Positions 1 through 9,500 of a stretch of 12,064 nt of DNA are shown here, one piece after another (position 1 is the stretch's first letter; each line of letters starts with the position of its first letter). The notes beneath the pieces were generated by a model. The model was not told where the DNA came from. It did no database searches and was given only the letters and a program-made list of their open reading frames with translations. Source of the stretch: Phascolomyces articulosus (Eukaryota; Mucoromycota; Mucoromycetes; Mucorales; Lichtheimiaceae). The stretch lies in assembly GCA_025677815.1 (NCBI GenBank), contig JAIXMP010000105.1, forward strand, positions 1-12,064, written 5' to 3'. Both the position numbers and the translations under genes were made by a program.

Positions 1-790
1 CATTCCATGATCTTAAAGGATCTTAAATTTATCAACTGCTAGTTATAAAAATCTACAAAGGTCTACTAGGGAATGGCTTCTATATATTATACAGGACTAG
101 AGTATATATTTCTGTTCTATTCTAATTAATGGAGGAAAATTCAAGATAATAAAATGACATACAGTTATTAGGCAATATTTAGTAAAGCCATCTATATATA
201 TTCCTATAGTAATTATAAGTTCAGTATTAAAATAATTAACTATAGCTTTTTTATAAGTTTTCCTATTGAATACATTGGTCATTACATCTAGATCTACATC
301 TTAATAGAGGCTATATCAAAGTAATGCAGAAGTTTTAGGATTATAGACCAAATAGCAAGCTGTTCTAGAATAGATATTTACTTGATAGTGGCTACAGGTT
401 GTTTGATTATTTCACCTAATTTATTGTATTTTTTATAGTATCTTTTAGTATTGGGAGTACAATGTTAGTATATTTTAGAATCATCTCTATCTTTATACAT
501 TTTACATCTATTTAGGCATATATTATACTTTTTAAATTTAATTAGGAAGTTTTTGATAATGTGAGTTCAACATTTGTAGTGGGTATATAATGGCAGTAGT
601 TGTTGTTGCAGATAAGTGACTGAATTGATATGATCATTAATTACTTTTATTTATTTATCATAGTTAACACTTCCTATCTTTAATTTTTTTACAATTTTGT
701 ATAGCTTTAATAATATATCAACATTGCTAGGATTATTTTCTTTTGGTAAATGAAATGATATACTCATAGGTATTCTGGGAGAAATTGTAG
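1..790 (-). pseudogene. Tnp2-family (CACTA) transposase, heavily mutated fragment
   Basis: Reading the minus strand in shifting frames gives a recognisable Tnp2 core. Near 535-459 there is a zinc-ribbon-like piece, KYNICLNRCKMYKDRDD, with cysteines at 516-518 and 504-506 and an HC pair near 459-464. This matches the IC-PNC-Y...C-EC block of the intact-looking transposase at 7544-7602. From 282 to 97 follows a block with FNRKTYKKAI, TIGIYIDGF and FIILNFPP, which corresponds to the block around the first catalytic Asp (here 190-192) and the following LPRE-type strand in the 9.4-kb element. From about 60 to 1 a remnant with IP and FYN-QLI continues the same order. Stops are frequent and mostly TAA/TAG where Gln or Trp would fit. 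The 3' half is outside the window. It is non-functional, and identified from its order of motifs rather than from a full alignment. Confidence 0.72.
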
Positions 791-1789
791 TAAACCACAC
801 TAATACATGATAGATTTACTTATATATGATAGATTCACTTATTTATAAATAACTAGTTAAACATCATTCTATAATAAAACATAATATAACCAATAATATA
901 CTATATTACTCCTTATTACTAATAATCTAGAATATAGAAGAAAGATAAAGAATGATTACTAAATAGGATAATACACCTATTACTAGGTATATAAAGAAAT
1001 ATCTAGAACCAAGTATATGTATACACTTAAATAATTAGATATTAATTGTCCTTTAATCAAAGTCAGTGAAACATAGTACTAGAATAATCTAGTGAACAAT
1101 ATCATTATATTAGATAGACAAAACATATAAATATAAGCAAATTTGAATAATAAAAAAGATTCTCAACTATATTCTTATCCATCTCTTTATTTTTACATTC
1201 AATTTTATTACCATTTTATCTCAGAAATGACTAGAAATTTGCATTAAATCAAACTACTATTATGGACTTATAATAAACCCACACCTTATAGTATAACCAT
1301 CTTAACTTACCAATTGATCTATATTTGAAAAATCCCTCTCATCTTCTATAGAATACTAACAAATTTCAGTAAGCTTTTGCTTTATATGAAAAAAATTATT
1401 TAGAGTTAGAATCTCACTTATTAACTTTATTTTTTACTTACTATAAAGTAAATTTTCTACTTTAAATAAGTACCTACAATTCATTCTCTTTACTTCTACA
1501 TTTTTCAAAATAAAGAGTTTTACTAACTTTTCTATAGAAAGATTTTAATTGAATAACTAATTATATAAAAGACAATGAAATTCCTTAAAATTATCTATTA
1601 GATTAGGCATTATAATGATTTAAAAGAATTGAGAATTAAAAAAGAAACAAACTTATTTAAATAATTAGAGTAGTTATAAAATAATATTCTTATTATACTT
1701 ATAGTTTACAAAAACTTAAAATAAACTACTCATTATAAAGAAAAGACTATAGGAAAATTGTAACATTGAACAACATATAAACCCTAATA

Positions 1790-1947
1790 AGAAGAAACCT
1801 GGATATGGGAATATTTAGGAAAACATATCCTAAAAAAACCTAATTTTAGGTTTTTACTTTTGGTGATAGATATAAAATATTCTGGTATCCTAAAATCAGG
1901 ATTCTGAGTCTGTGAATCAGGAAATTTTAGGAATTTTTTTTATAGTG
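1790..1947. repeat. Terminal and subterminal repeats of the relic element
   Basis: Several copies of TCCTAAAA or its complement TTTTAGGA lie here (about 1793, 1807, 1820-1832, 1888-1896, 1925-1931), ending in the CACTATAAAA terminus at 1947. A similar end, CACCAAAAG on the minus strand, begins at 1865 and is likewise preceded by CTAT. The arrangement resembles subterminal motif arrays of CACTA elements. The motif differs from those of the two other elements in the window. Confidence 0.5.
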
Positions 1948-2049
1948 ATAGATAATGGGAATGATCTATCTAAGAGATTAGTTTATCTACTAATAACCTA
2001 GGTTCTTAGGTTGGAATTATTGTCTTAATATTATATAAGAAGCTAGTAT
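1948..2049. other. Left spacer between relic element and 9.4-kb element, inverted copy on the right side
   Basis: There is no gene here. The 18-base block at 1995-2012 (AACCTAGGTTCTTAGGTT) recurs exactly in inverted orientation at 11599-11616. Similarity continues more loosely on both sides of it, for example a GATAGAT-rich piece next to the CACT terminus. The last three bases, TAT at 2047-2049, abut the left end of the large element. The stretch contains no CpG. Confidence 0.6.
2047..2049 (+). other. Candidate target-site duplication (TAT), left copy
   Basis: TAT directly precedes CACTGC at the left end. TAT also follows GCAGTA at 11487-11489. A 3-bp duplication is the usual size for CACTA elements. 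The assignment requires that the outermost base of the right end is mutated (A where G would complete CACTG/CAGTG), so it is plausible rather than proven. Confidence 0.5.
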
Positions 2050-2107
2050 CACTGCAAAAAAAAGTAGCTGTTCATAGTAGACAGGTCACATAACAGCTCG
2101 TGACAGC
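2050..2107 (+). repeat. Left terminal inverted repeat of the 9.4-kb element
   Basis: It starts CACTGCAAAAAAAAG and ends GACAGC. Against the reverse complement of 11429-11486 the shared blocks are ACTGCAAAAAAA, GCTGTTCA, AGGT, TAACAG and TGACAGC, with one base of length difference. Most mismatches are transitions. Confidence 0.88.
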
Positions 2108-2332
2108 ACCCCTATCATGAACTGTCATGAGCTGTTACGCACTGTTATGAACCCAGCTGTCATGAGCTGTTACGCGCCTGTCTAGTGCAGAAAAGCAACA
2201 CATTTCATGAACTGTTACGAGGTGTTGATTGTGCTGTTATGCATATGTTACGAGCTTTCATGAGCATGTTATGAACTGTTACGAGCTATTACTTGTGCTG
2301 TTACGCATATATTACAAGCTTTAACTAGCTTT
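2066..2332 (+). repeat. Left subterminal motif array (CTGTTACGAG type)
   Basis: About nine copies of TGTTACG or TGTTATG and two of TGTCATG occur here, mostly in the form (A/G)CTGTTACG(A/C)G. At least one inverted copy lies near 2091-2106. Six copies keep the CpG (TTACG). In CACTA elements such arrays are the binding sites of a TNPA-like protein that brings the ends together; that role is assumed here from family knowledge. The 163 bases that follow (2333-2495) are AT-rich with nothing I can name. Confidence 0.85.
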
Positions 2333-2495
2333 CATTCATCATTTTTTTCATTGAATCATCATTTCCTTATTTTCTTATTGGCCATCATTATGTACATTAT
2401 TTACGATTATAGAAAAAAAAATGATTTTATTTATTTTTTATTAGATAATAAAAACTAGTAATACTGCTTCTATCTCTATTTACTATCGTGCTAAA

Positions 2496-3274
2496 CTATT
2501 TTATTCTATTGGTTGTCCTACCTCTTTTACGCCATTCTTGCTGTTCATCATAGGACCTATGAAATCTGTTGTTTTTTTTTACCCACATCCCATTATTGCT
2601 GTGCTTTTTCACTGTCATATAGATCGATCGGTTTACCTATTGAATGCGTCATCATTATCACTTCTTGAAAAAAAAACCGTGCTCTTGATTTTACTCTAGA
2701 AAAAATAATAATAATAATAAAGCTAATGGAATAAGCAAAGAAGAACATCAAAAGTAAACGATCAGACCGAATTAAATCAACGTACCTGGTGGTGTTTTAA
2801 CAACAGTTATATGAAAATAACTATTAAAAAAAAGTAATAATTAGCATGTATATATGAAAAGCATATTCCGTAATGTATTCATAAAGAAGAAAATGATTTA
2901 CCTTTATATAAAAAAGAGATACAATCCGTTGTTGTTGTAGTCAATACTATTATGACCCTAAAATCATTTTTTATGATTAATAAAAAGAAAATTATTGTTA
3001 TTAAGAAACGATTAAAAAGTTTCAAAAAGAATATCTTACCTTGTGTTAACGACGAAGAGCAGAAGGTGTCACTCTATCAAAAAAAATAACGTGAGGAAGG
3101 TAATCATAGTAATACATTTAATAATGGTGACTGTACCAGTATATACAAAAGAACTTACCATTAAATAAATCTTCATGTCAATCTTCATGTTAATCTATAG
3201 AAGAAAAGGAAAAAATAACTGAAAGAATAGGAATAAGAGTATGCCATGTCAAACACCCTTCCGAACACACACAT

Positions 3275-3326
<52 letters not shown>

Positions 3327-3875
3327 TTGACCTTGGTACCATATCGTCTAAAAGAACCTTATGAAATACGTGTCGAAATCTACACGTACTGTCAAAGTGT
3401 TAGCTAATTGTTTTAAAACGTCTGTTGTCTTCTATTCAATCTAATTTGCCCTCCCCCCAAAAAAAGTAGTACTATACATCATTGAGCTACGTGTTCGTGT
3501 GTTGGAGATAGATAGAAAAAGTAAAAGGCAAAACAATATAGAGGAAAAGGGATGCATTCATAACGTAACATTCAGATTTGCTTGTTGGGGAATAATAAAG
3601 AAGAAAAAAAAACAGTGAGTCAAAAAAGGGAGAAAAGAGATGCATAGCCACCTTATTATGCTGATGAGATATTTTTTAAATGATGAAATATGCTTACCTC
3701 CATTGCCAAATTTGGATCGTGCTGTTAATGCAAGAAATAGAATAAGATATTTGTTATTTTTTTTAAAATCGATGAATGACTATATAGAAAATAATTAAGA
3801 TATGAGTAAACAACATATACTGTAAAAAGAATATTATTTATTGAGAATAATCGTTTTGATACCTGATAGTGACAT
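2496..3875 (-). pseudogene. Decayed split gene with very short exons, unknown product
   Basis: I do not recognise the protein. On the minus strand a chain of short exons with good splice sites can be followed: 3863-3884 (ATG at 3873-3875), 3698-3721, 3159-3194, 3040-3071, 2902-2957, 2786-2820, then about 2637-2695 and 2496-2636. Donors are GTATCA, GTAAGC, GTAAGT, GTAAGA, GTAAAT and GTACGT. Codon phase is preserved across every junction up to 2695. Visible peptide pieces include RSKFGNG, TPSALRR, HNSIDYNNNGLYLFF, FHITVVKTPPG and NQEHGFFSRSDNDDAFN. The last open stretch encodes 46 residues ending FHRSYDEQQEWRKRGRTTNRIK (middle 20 shown only in part here: RSYDEQQEWRKRG), a basic tail, with TAG at 2496-2498. 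Five in-frame stops (four TAA, one TGA) sit where Gln or Arg would fit, and one frame change lies near 2637. The product would be about 130 residues. The start and the 500-nt second intron are the least certain parts. It is divergent from the gene at 4601. Confidence 0.5.
3264..3324. repeat. Compound CA/TA microsatellite
   Basis: A run of CA dinucleotides with one interruption passes directly into about fifteen TA dinucleotides. It lies inside the proposed large intron of the minus-strand gene. It is likely to be length-variable and prone to assembly error. Confidence 0.95.
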
Positions 3876-3884
3876 GAAGAAAAA

Positions 3885-4275
3885 CTATATAAAGAGGATG
3901 GTATTTTAATATTATGGCTCGTTGTTATTATTAACACACACACGTACACCTACATAGGAGAACAATCTTTATTTGTAGATAGAACCTTTAAATGATACAT
4001 CATTAAATATATTATATTTTAAAAATAAATCATGTATTATTATATCTTTCATATAATATATCTTTTAAATGTTAATTTATATATAGAACAATTAAAAAGT
4101 TTTATCTTTTTAAAATTTATCTTTAACGAAAAAAAAAATAAAATTATCAAAATATTTATATTTTAGAATAATTTATTATTTTCTGATTATTTACTTTTTA
4201 AACATTTAAAGATTAAAAAAGATGAATCATATTAATGAAAATCTTTTGACTGAAAAAACTTTTAATGACCAAACT
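3885..4275. other. AT-rich stretch between divergent genes, nothing recognised
   Basis: This stretch is extremely AT-rich with many stops in all frames. On position it would hold the upstream control region of the minus-strand gene. On the minus strand a TTTATATAG sequence lies just before the first proposed exon, but it is too close to the start codon to be a convincing TATA box. Confidence 0.5.
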
Positions 4276-4458
4276 TTAAAAAGATAAATAAATATATTCT
4301 TTATAGAACGATCCGGAATGGTAATGAGGATACCTAAGTTGCGGTAGTAACTTGCTCTCCTCCTCTAAATGTGTAAGTTTTCCCCCCGTAAACTTATGCA
4401 GTGACTCTTTGTGGTTCTTTCTCATAGAGAAAGGTTCTCGAATTGCGATAAAAAACAT
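4276..4458 (-). CDS. Possible short ORF in a GC-richer island, unknown
   Basis: A 60-codon open frame lies in an island (about 4305-4455) clearly richer in G and C than the DNA on either side. The second Met (MRKNHKESLHKFTGG) begins the more protein-like part, and LTHLEEESKLLPQL follows. It has no homologue I know. The same island can form three short hairpins on the minus-strand transcript: CTTTCTC-TAT-GAGAAAG, AAGTTT...AAACTT and AAGTT...AACTT. It may therefore be a 5' exon, a leader or a structured RNA instead. Joining it to the exon at 3863-3884 through the GTATCC at its end would break phase. I am unsure that it is coding. Confidence 0.25.
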   Translation of the reverse strand: MFFIAIREPFSMRKNHKESLHKFTGGKLTHLEEESKLLPQLRYPHYHSGSFYKEYIYLSF

Positions 4459-4536
4459 TTATGTTTTTGTCTTCATACAATTCGAAATGTGTATCTTCTA
4501 ATGATAAATCTTTTATATATAATTCTTTAAATGGTT

Positions 4537-4545
4537 TATAAATAA
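4537..4545 (+). promoter_or_regulatory. TATA box candidate (TATAAATAA) for the gene at 4601
   Basis: TATAAATAA lies 64 bases before the proposed original start region (4601) and 148 before the first remaining in-frame ATG (4685). The same sequence form occurs upstream of the transposase and of the small 3' gene. Confidence 0.5.
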
Positions 4546-4600
4546 AGATTATTCTTCATATATACCTTTTTTTATATATCCAAATCGTTTTTTTTCCAAC

Positions 4601-5938
4601 ATTATACAAAACCACCCTACCAAAACTCCCAACTCTGAAACTCCTCAACATGCTTCAAAGCGTGCTTCTGTTAACAATAGACTGATGGAAGCAATTCAAA
4701 GAACTAAACGACAAAGACAACAGCAACAGCAACAACAGTCGAATTCCACCCCCACCCCTTCTCCTACACCCTCATCACCAACCATGTCAATCCCATCGTC
4801 ATCTACCCAACCACCACCTCAGCTTCTTCATCAGGAAAGCGTTGCAAGTGATACCACCACTAGATCGATCACAGAGCAACTTGCATCCACATTGTTGAAG
4901 GGCATGGATCAGCTTCATGATAAGCAAAATGATTAAGACAAAACGCAAAAACAATTGTAAGAATCCATGGGACAGCTCACAAGGGCAGTGCTCGAGCTTG
5001 CAAAGCAAGCATCTGCACCTTCTCCAGCAGCAAACAACAGCAGCATTGATGCTCCAGTGAATGATGCAGCGTTGGCGAAAAAGGAGCATGGAAAATTGGC
5101 GGTATGTGCAGTCGTTTTACTATTGTTAGAATAATATTAGCTTGATATTAACTATTATTTGTTATTTTTCTATAGAGACAATTTTCCAAGATATATAAGG
5201 AGCGTGATTTCATGTACGATTACGATAATGGCCAGGGTATTAACAATGAACCAAATGCTGCAGTGCGGAACGCCCTCATGAGCATCGCCAAGAATATGAA
5301 GGGGAACTACCCTTATATTCTTGACTAGGATTCGACGTTGATGGAGATCTCCCAGAACCATTTCAACTATAACAAAAGGGAATCTTGCTTGTTACCTACT
5401 GAGAAAGCCCAAAGAGGCATAGAAAATCGCCAGGAACTTCGAAAAACAAACGTACTAGGAAAACATTGATACAAAAAAAAAAATAAAAAAAGATATGAGG
5501 TTAACAAAAAGTATACTTTATGTTATATATAGAGACCAACTAACTGGATGGACGCGTTCCATAAGGGGATGTGCCAAGGGGAGTATAAGGAGTATCCAGA
5601 AGGTGAACTGGTGCTCTCTGAAGAGTTTATGTCGGACGATGAGACAGATGACAATGAAGAAAAGAAGAATGGGAAATGGAAGGCATTGCGAGTTAGACAA
5701 CCAGCTTGGCAGAGTGAACTAGTAAGGTGTTTTTAGTTATTAAAGAAGGATACTTTTGTTTCTAAATTTACCTTATTATTTTTTACTTTAGGTAAACGAC
5801 TTTTTTGCTTGTCTTGACAAGAAGACCGTTGAACTTCGCAGGCGATACAATGGTCCAAAGGATAAGGATGCTAGACCACCTATAACAGCACCAGCCTAGG
5901 CCATTGCATCAAGATACCAGTTGGATTTGGACTATTGA
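4601..5938 (+). pseudogene. Decayed four-exon accessory gene of the element, coiled-coil protein of unknown function
   Basis: Exons: about 4601-5101, 5176-5451, 5533-5721 and 5792-5938. Donors are GTATGT, GTACTA and GTAAGG, acceptors TATAG, TATAG and TTTAG, and all junctions are in phase 0. The frame is intact throughout and broken only by stops: TAA 4934-4936, TAA 4958-4960, TAG 5326-5328 and TAG 5897-5899. It would end at TGA 5936-5938, giving about 340-370 residues. The first in-frame ATG is 4685, but protein-like sequence (TPNSETPQHASKRASVNNRL) runs in frame upstream, so the original start is probably lost near 4601, where ATT stands. Order of features: Gln tract, Pro/Ser/Thr-rich linker, heptad-like LHDKQND...LTRAVLELAKQ (coiled coil), a basic HFNYNKR segment, an acidic MSDDETDDNEEKK segment, then a C-terminal WQSELVNDFFACLDKK block with basic RRRY. 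The C-terminal layout reminds me of uncharacterised proteins common in Mucoromycota genomes (from memory, unverified). A DNA-binding or partner role is inference. Confidence 0.65.
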
Positions 5939-6466
5939 AAAAACATCATTTTTCACATCTCCCACCTGCACACACAGCACACACTCACAACGCACACACA
6001 ACACACAACACACACTTACTCATATATAATTATATTCTCTCTCCTCTCTCTCTTTCTTCTCTTTCTTTTTTTCTCTAATATGAATAATAAAAAACTTGAT
6101 CTTTGATGTGTGGATAAAAAAAGAATATTTATAATAGGGTTGTGGCTCAATAAATGCACTGAGTTTTTTTTTCTGCTGTCCCACCCAAAAAAAAGAGAAA
6201 TTATGATTTTTTACCTTTTTAAGAATACTTTGTTGTTGCAGACACTAGTTCTATTTTTCATCATAAGTAGAAAATTAACACTTGTATTACCATCAGAAAT
6301 TATGCTGTGCAGCCAACTTTCATATCATCGTTCATTATCTTTTCATATTGTCGATCTTCATATGATCATCGAACACCTTGCTGCACAGTTGTATCCACCA
6401 TAACCTATATTTCAAATTTATATATCATGTATTATTCATCAAATCTGCAGTACGTGAAGGAAAACA
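5939..6466. other. Intergenic region with CA-rich and CT-rich tracts, upstream of the transposase
   Basis: A CA-rich tract (5967-6014) is followed by a CT-rich tract (about 6034-6076), then AT-rich DNA. A 9-bp inverted repeat, CTGTGCAGC at 6305-6313 and GCTGCACAG at 6380-6388, brackets several CATATCATCG-like pieces and could be an operator; that is a guess. A 97-codon open frame at 6110-6403 overlaps this region but is hydrophobic AT-rich noise in character. Confidence 0.6.
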
Positions 6467-6475
6467 TATAAATAA
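6467..6475 (+). promoter_or_regulatory. TATA box candidate (TATAAATAA) for the transposase gene
   Basis: TATAAATAA is placed 116 bases before the transposase ATG at 6583, leaving room for a 5' leader of roughly 80 bases. It is nearly identical to the boxes at 4537 and 10225. Confidence 0.6.
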
Positions 6476-6582
6476 CCCTCCATAAAAACTGATTGGAAAC
6501 TAAATTTCAAGATCTCATACCTCACACTCTTGTATCATTTCCATTCCACACAATTTCATATTTTTAAACCTTCTTACTAATA

Positions 6583-9500
6583 ATGCAACGTCCTTGTCCT
6601 TGTAGCGGGTGCCAAAATATCATCCTACAACACCCATCAACCATCATTCGCCATGAACGTGCTGATTCTAGAAAACAAATTAGACGTAAGAGTTAATATT
6701 TGTATATATATATACTAATTGCTTTATGTTTCATATCTAACATTTTTTTTTACCATGATGCATAATTTTAGAACGGCAAGAGCGTTATAACAACAATTAT
6801 CCAAGCAACGTGGAAGAATATCCTGCTGGATTACAGCACCAACAGCCTGATGAATATTGTAAGTTTGCATATAAAAACAATTTATGAAATAATTAGTTTA
6901 ATAAGAAATACATATACTAATACGAACCAATTGCCCATTCGTTTTTAGTTGATTTTGATCATTATGAGTCCCCTGACATACCTGCTACTGCAATACCAAT
7001 AGATGAGGATCAGGACCCAATGGACATCACCAATGGTGTTTTTGCCCAGTCAGACATTCCTTTGATAACTGAGGATGTATCTAATCCCGGTAACATCTAT
7101 GACGCTGTAGCTGAACTGCTTTTTGAAGAATTCGAACCAGTAGAGAGCCAAGAATTTAACAGTATTAGCCAATTAAGCTACCAGGACCAGGAACAAGAGA
7201 TAAACGAGGTTCCTAGTGCAAGCTATGGCACATGATGATGAAGCTACTTCTTGTAAGTCTTTTCTATAAATATATACTATGTCAGTTTATTAATTACAGA
7301 ATAATTGTGATACTCATTTATGTATGTATAATTAGTTGAATGTAAAATTCTTACTTTTATCCAAGCTTTTACGATTATATTCCATCTATTGTATCTGTCA
7401 AATGTTGCCGCGTCCAAATTGTTGGTGTGCTGGAATATGTTCCTTTCCATGCTCAACTTCGAATCACGCATTCCGATACTCCTTCAACTATTCGATCCCA
7501 TACCAAGATAACTGACTTTACTAAGCATGTCATAAAATACGTTATCTGTCCAAATTGCCATGAAATTTACCATTCTGATAAAGTAGAAGCCAAATGTATA
7601 GAATGCGCCGCGAGACCAGATTTGTTCAATAAGAAAGGGCTACCTATAAAAGTATATGCATATAATTCGTTAAAAGAAAGCTTGCATGTCCTCTTTGAAA
7701 GACCAGATTTCGAGGAAAACATTAACAAATGGCGTACCCGCAGTGTTCCTTCCCATTTAATGTCTGATATTTATGATGGTGAAATGTGGACCAGTATACC
7801 CGACCCCATTGATAGTCATCGACCCAAGGACCAACAAAGATCATTTGTGGAGCACCGCCGTTCCCTTCTATTGAGTATCAACGTCGACTGGTTTAAGGTA
7901 TTCAAGAATTCAGAATATAAGGTTGGTGGGATTTACGCCATTATTTACAATCTACCTCGCGAAATCAGACAAAAAAAGGAGAGCATCATCTTGCTTGGAA
8001 TAATTCCAGGTCCCAGCGAACCCAAGACTTTCGCCATGAACAACTATCTGTCCCCATTGGTAGAAGAGCTTCTGGATTTATATGAAGGTGTCAAAATGAC
8101 AACTCATGAAAGGCAATCGGAAGAAACAACTGTACGTGCCGCACTCCTGACCATCGCGTGTGACATGCCTGCCACAAGAAAGGTTGCTGGATTTACTGCT
8201 GCCATGAGTAATCGTGGGTGCTACAAGTGCAATCGGGATTTCCTTCCTGTACCAGGCGAAGGTTTAAACTTCTCAGGCTTTGATGAATTGCACATAAGTG
8301 AAGAAAATCTTGTTACAAGAGAGCAAAACTTGGAATGGGGCTTTGAGTGGTTCCAAGCAGCAACACAGGCAGAACGTAATAGACTGGAAAAGAGGAACGG
8401 CACCCGTTATTCAGAACTACAACTCTTGCCATACATGAATCTTCCGCAATGCGTCATTCTGGATCCAATGCATAATTTATTCCTTGGTACAGCAAAAAGA
8501 ATGGTGGACACATGGTTAGAAAAGGACTACTTCAACGATGCCAAGCTCAGAAGTATGCAAATAGCTGCCGATGGTATCATGGTTCCTCCAGGTTATGAAA
8601 CGCTTACCAAAAAGATTGTAAATAAATTCAAGGAAATGAAATCTGCTGACTGGAAGACATAGATTCTTATCCACTCCCCTTTTCTTCTTCATAAAGTATT
8701 GCCAACTGCCGATTATGAAAACTGGTTGCTGTTTGTTGATGCATGCCGTATCCTTGTTCGACCATCTATCCAGAAATCCGACATCGAAAGAGGTCATTCC
8801 AAATTCATCGCGTTTTGTAAAGGTGCCCAATGACTTCATGGCGAAAAATGGGTCACACCCAATATTCATGGCCACATCCATATTCCAAGCAAATGCGAGA
8901 TTTTTCGGTGATGCCTGCTATTTGGTGTTATTCTTTTGAGCGGTACAACGGAATACTTGGAAGCATTGATACAAATAACAAGGGTACATTCGAGGTTACA
9001 GTTCTTAACCGTTTCCTTGAGAGTGTACATCTTACTGACTATGTTCGACGTCTGGCACCAAGTATGGGCGGAGAAGAAACATTATTTCTCCACGAACTTG
9101 CAAATAACACTGGTACAACAACAACAACAGCCCAGTTAGAATCCGCTGATGCAATGGATATTGAAGAAGTAGTAAAGGACCCACAGTATATGATGGATGC
9201 TACTGGACTGGAACCAATACTTGAATCAACAATACTAGATAAGAACCCCAAAACCCTCTTCATGTCCCGCGTTCACTACCAGTACCTACTTGAATACTAT
9301 CAAAACGTATATGGCGACTGTATGCAAGATGAGTACCTGTCCTCCGCGATGACCAAACACCTGTCAGTGGGAAAATCGCAAGTTCACAATGCTCAAACTT
9401 CATGGCCAAAAGTACCAAAGTCTTGAAGCAGCAACATCTCGTGGCTCCCATATCCAAGCAATGTTTTGGGACAGTACCGAGGAGAATATCAACAACCCTG

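Larger units (their letters stand above)
1..1947 (-). mobile_element. Relic of an older CACTA-type DNA transposon, one end only
   Basis: This very AT-rich stretch holds a wrecked Tnp2-type transposase on the minus strand (1 to about 790) and, on its right, a terminus at 1947. Read on the minus strand, that terminus starts CACTATAAAAAAAATTCC, which is the CACTA-type end expected for this superfamily. The rest of the element runs off the left edge. Between about 790 and 1780 I see no readable gene; it is probably the mutated promoter and 5' part of the relic. I found no CpG in the whole stretch. The orientation agrees, since the terminus lies upstream of the transposase on the same strand. It is a relative of, not a part of, the 9.4-kb element that starts at 2050. 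The family call is firm for the protein remnant and weaker for the exact terminus. Confidence 0.7.

Noticed and set aside
2066..2332. CRISPR-like or satellite array
   Set aside because: The copies are short, variable in spacing and orientation, and mirrored at the other end of the element, as expected for CACTA subterminal repeats.
3725..3949. Minus-strand 74-codon open frame
   Set aside because: It runs straight through the proposed exons 3863-3884 and 3698-3721 region in AT-rich intron sequence; residue make-up is typical of random AT-rich DNA.
4425..4460. tRNA gene suggested by GGTTCTCGAATT, similar to a B box
   Set aside because: No A box at the right distance and no cloverleaf with an acceptor stem could be drawn.
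4799..5089. Minus-strand 96-codon open frame with many cysteines
   Set aside because: It is antisense to the Gln-rich and coiled-coil exon of the plus-strand gene; composition mirrors that exon.
6110..6403. Plus-strand 97-codon open frame
   Set aside because: It is hydrophobic and AT-driven, lies in the transposase upstream region, and has no splice or family support.
8221..9457. Minus-strand open frames at 8221-8403, 8516-8881, 9039-9263 and 9260-9457
   Set aside because: All are antisense shadows of transposase exon 4, which has clear family motifs on the plus strand.
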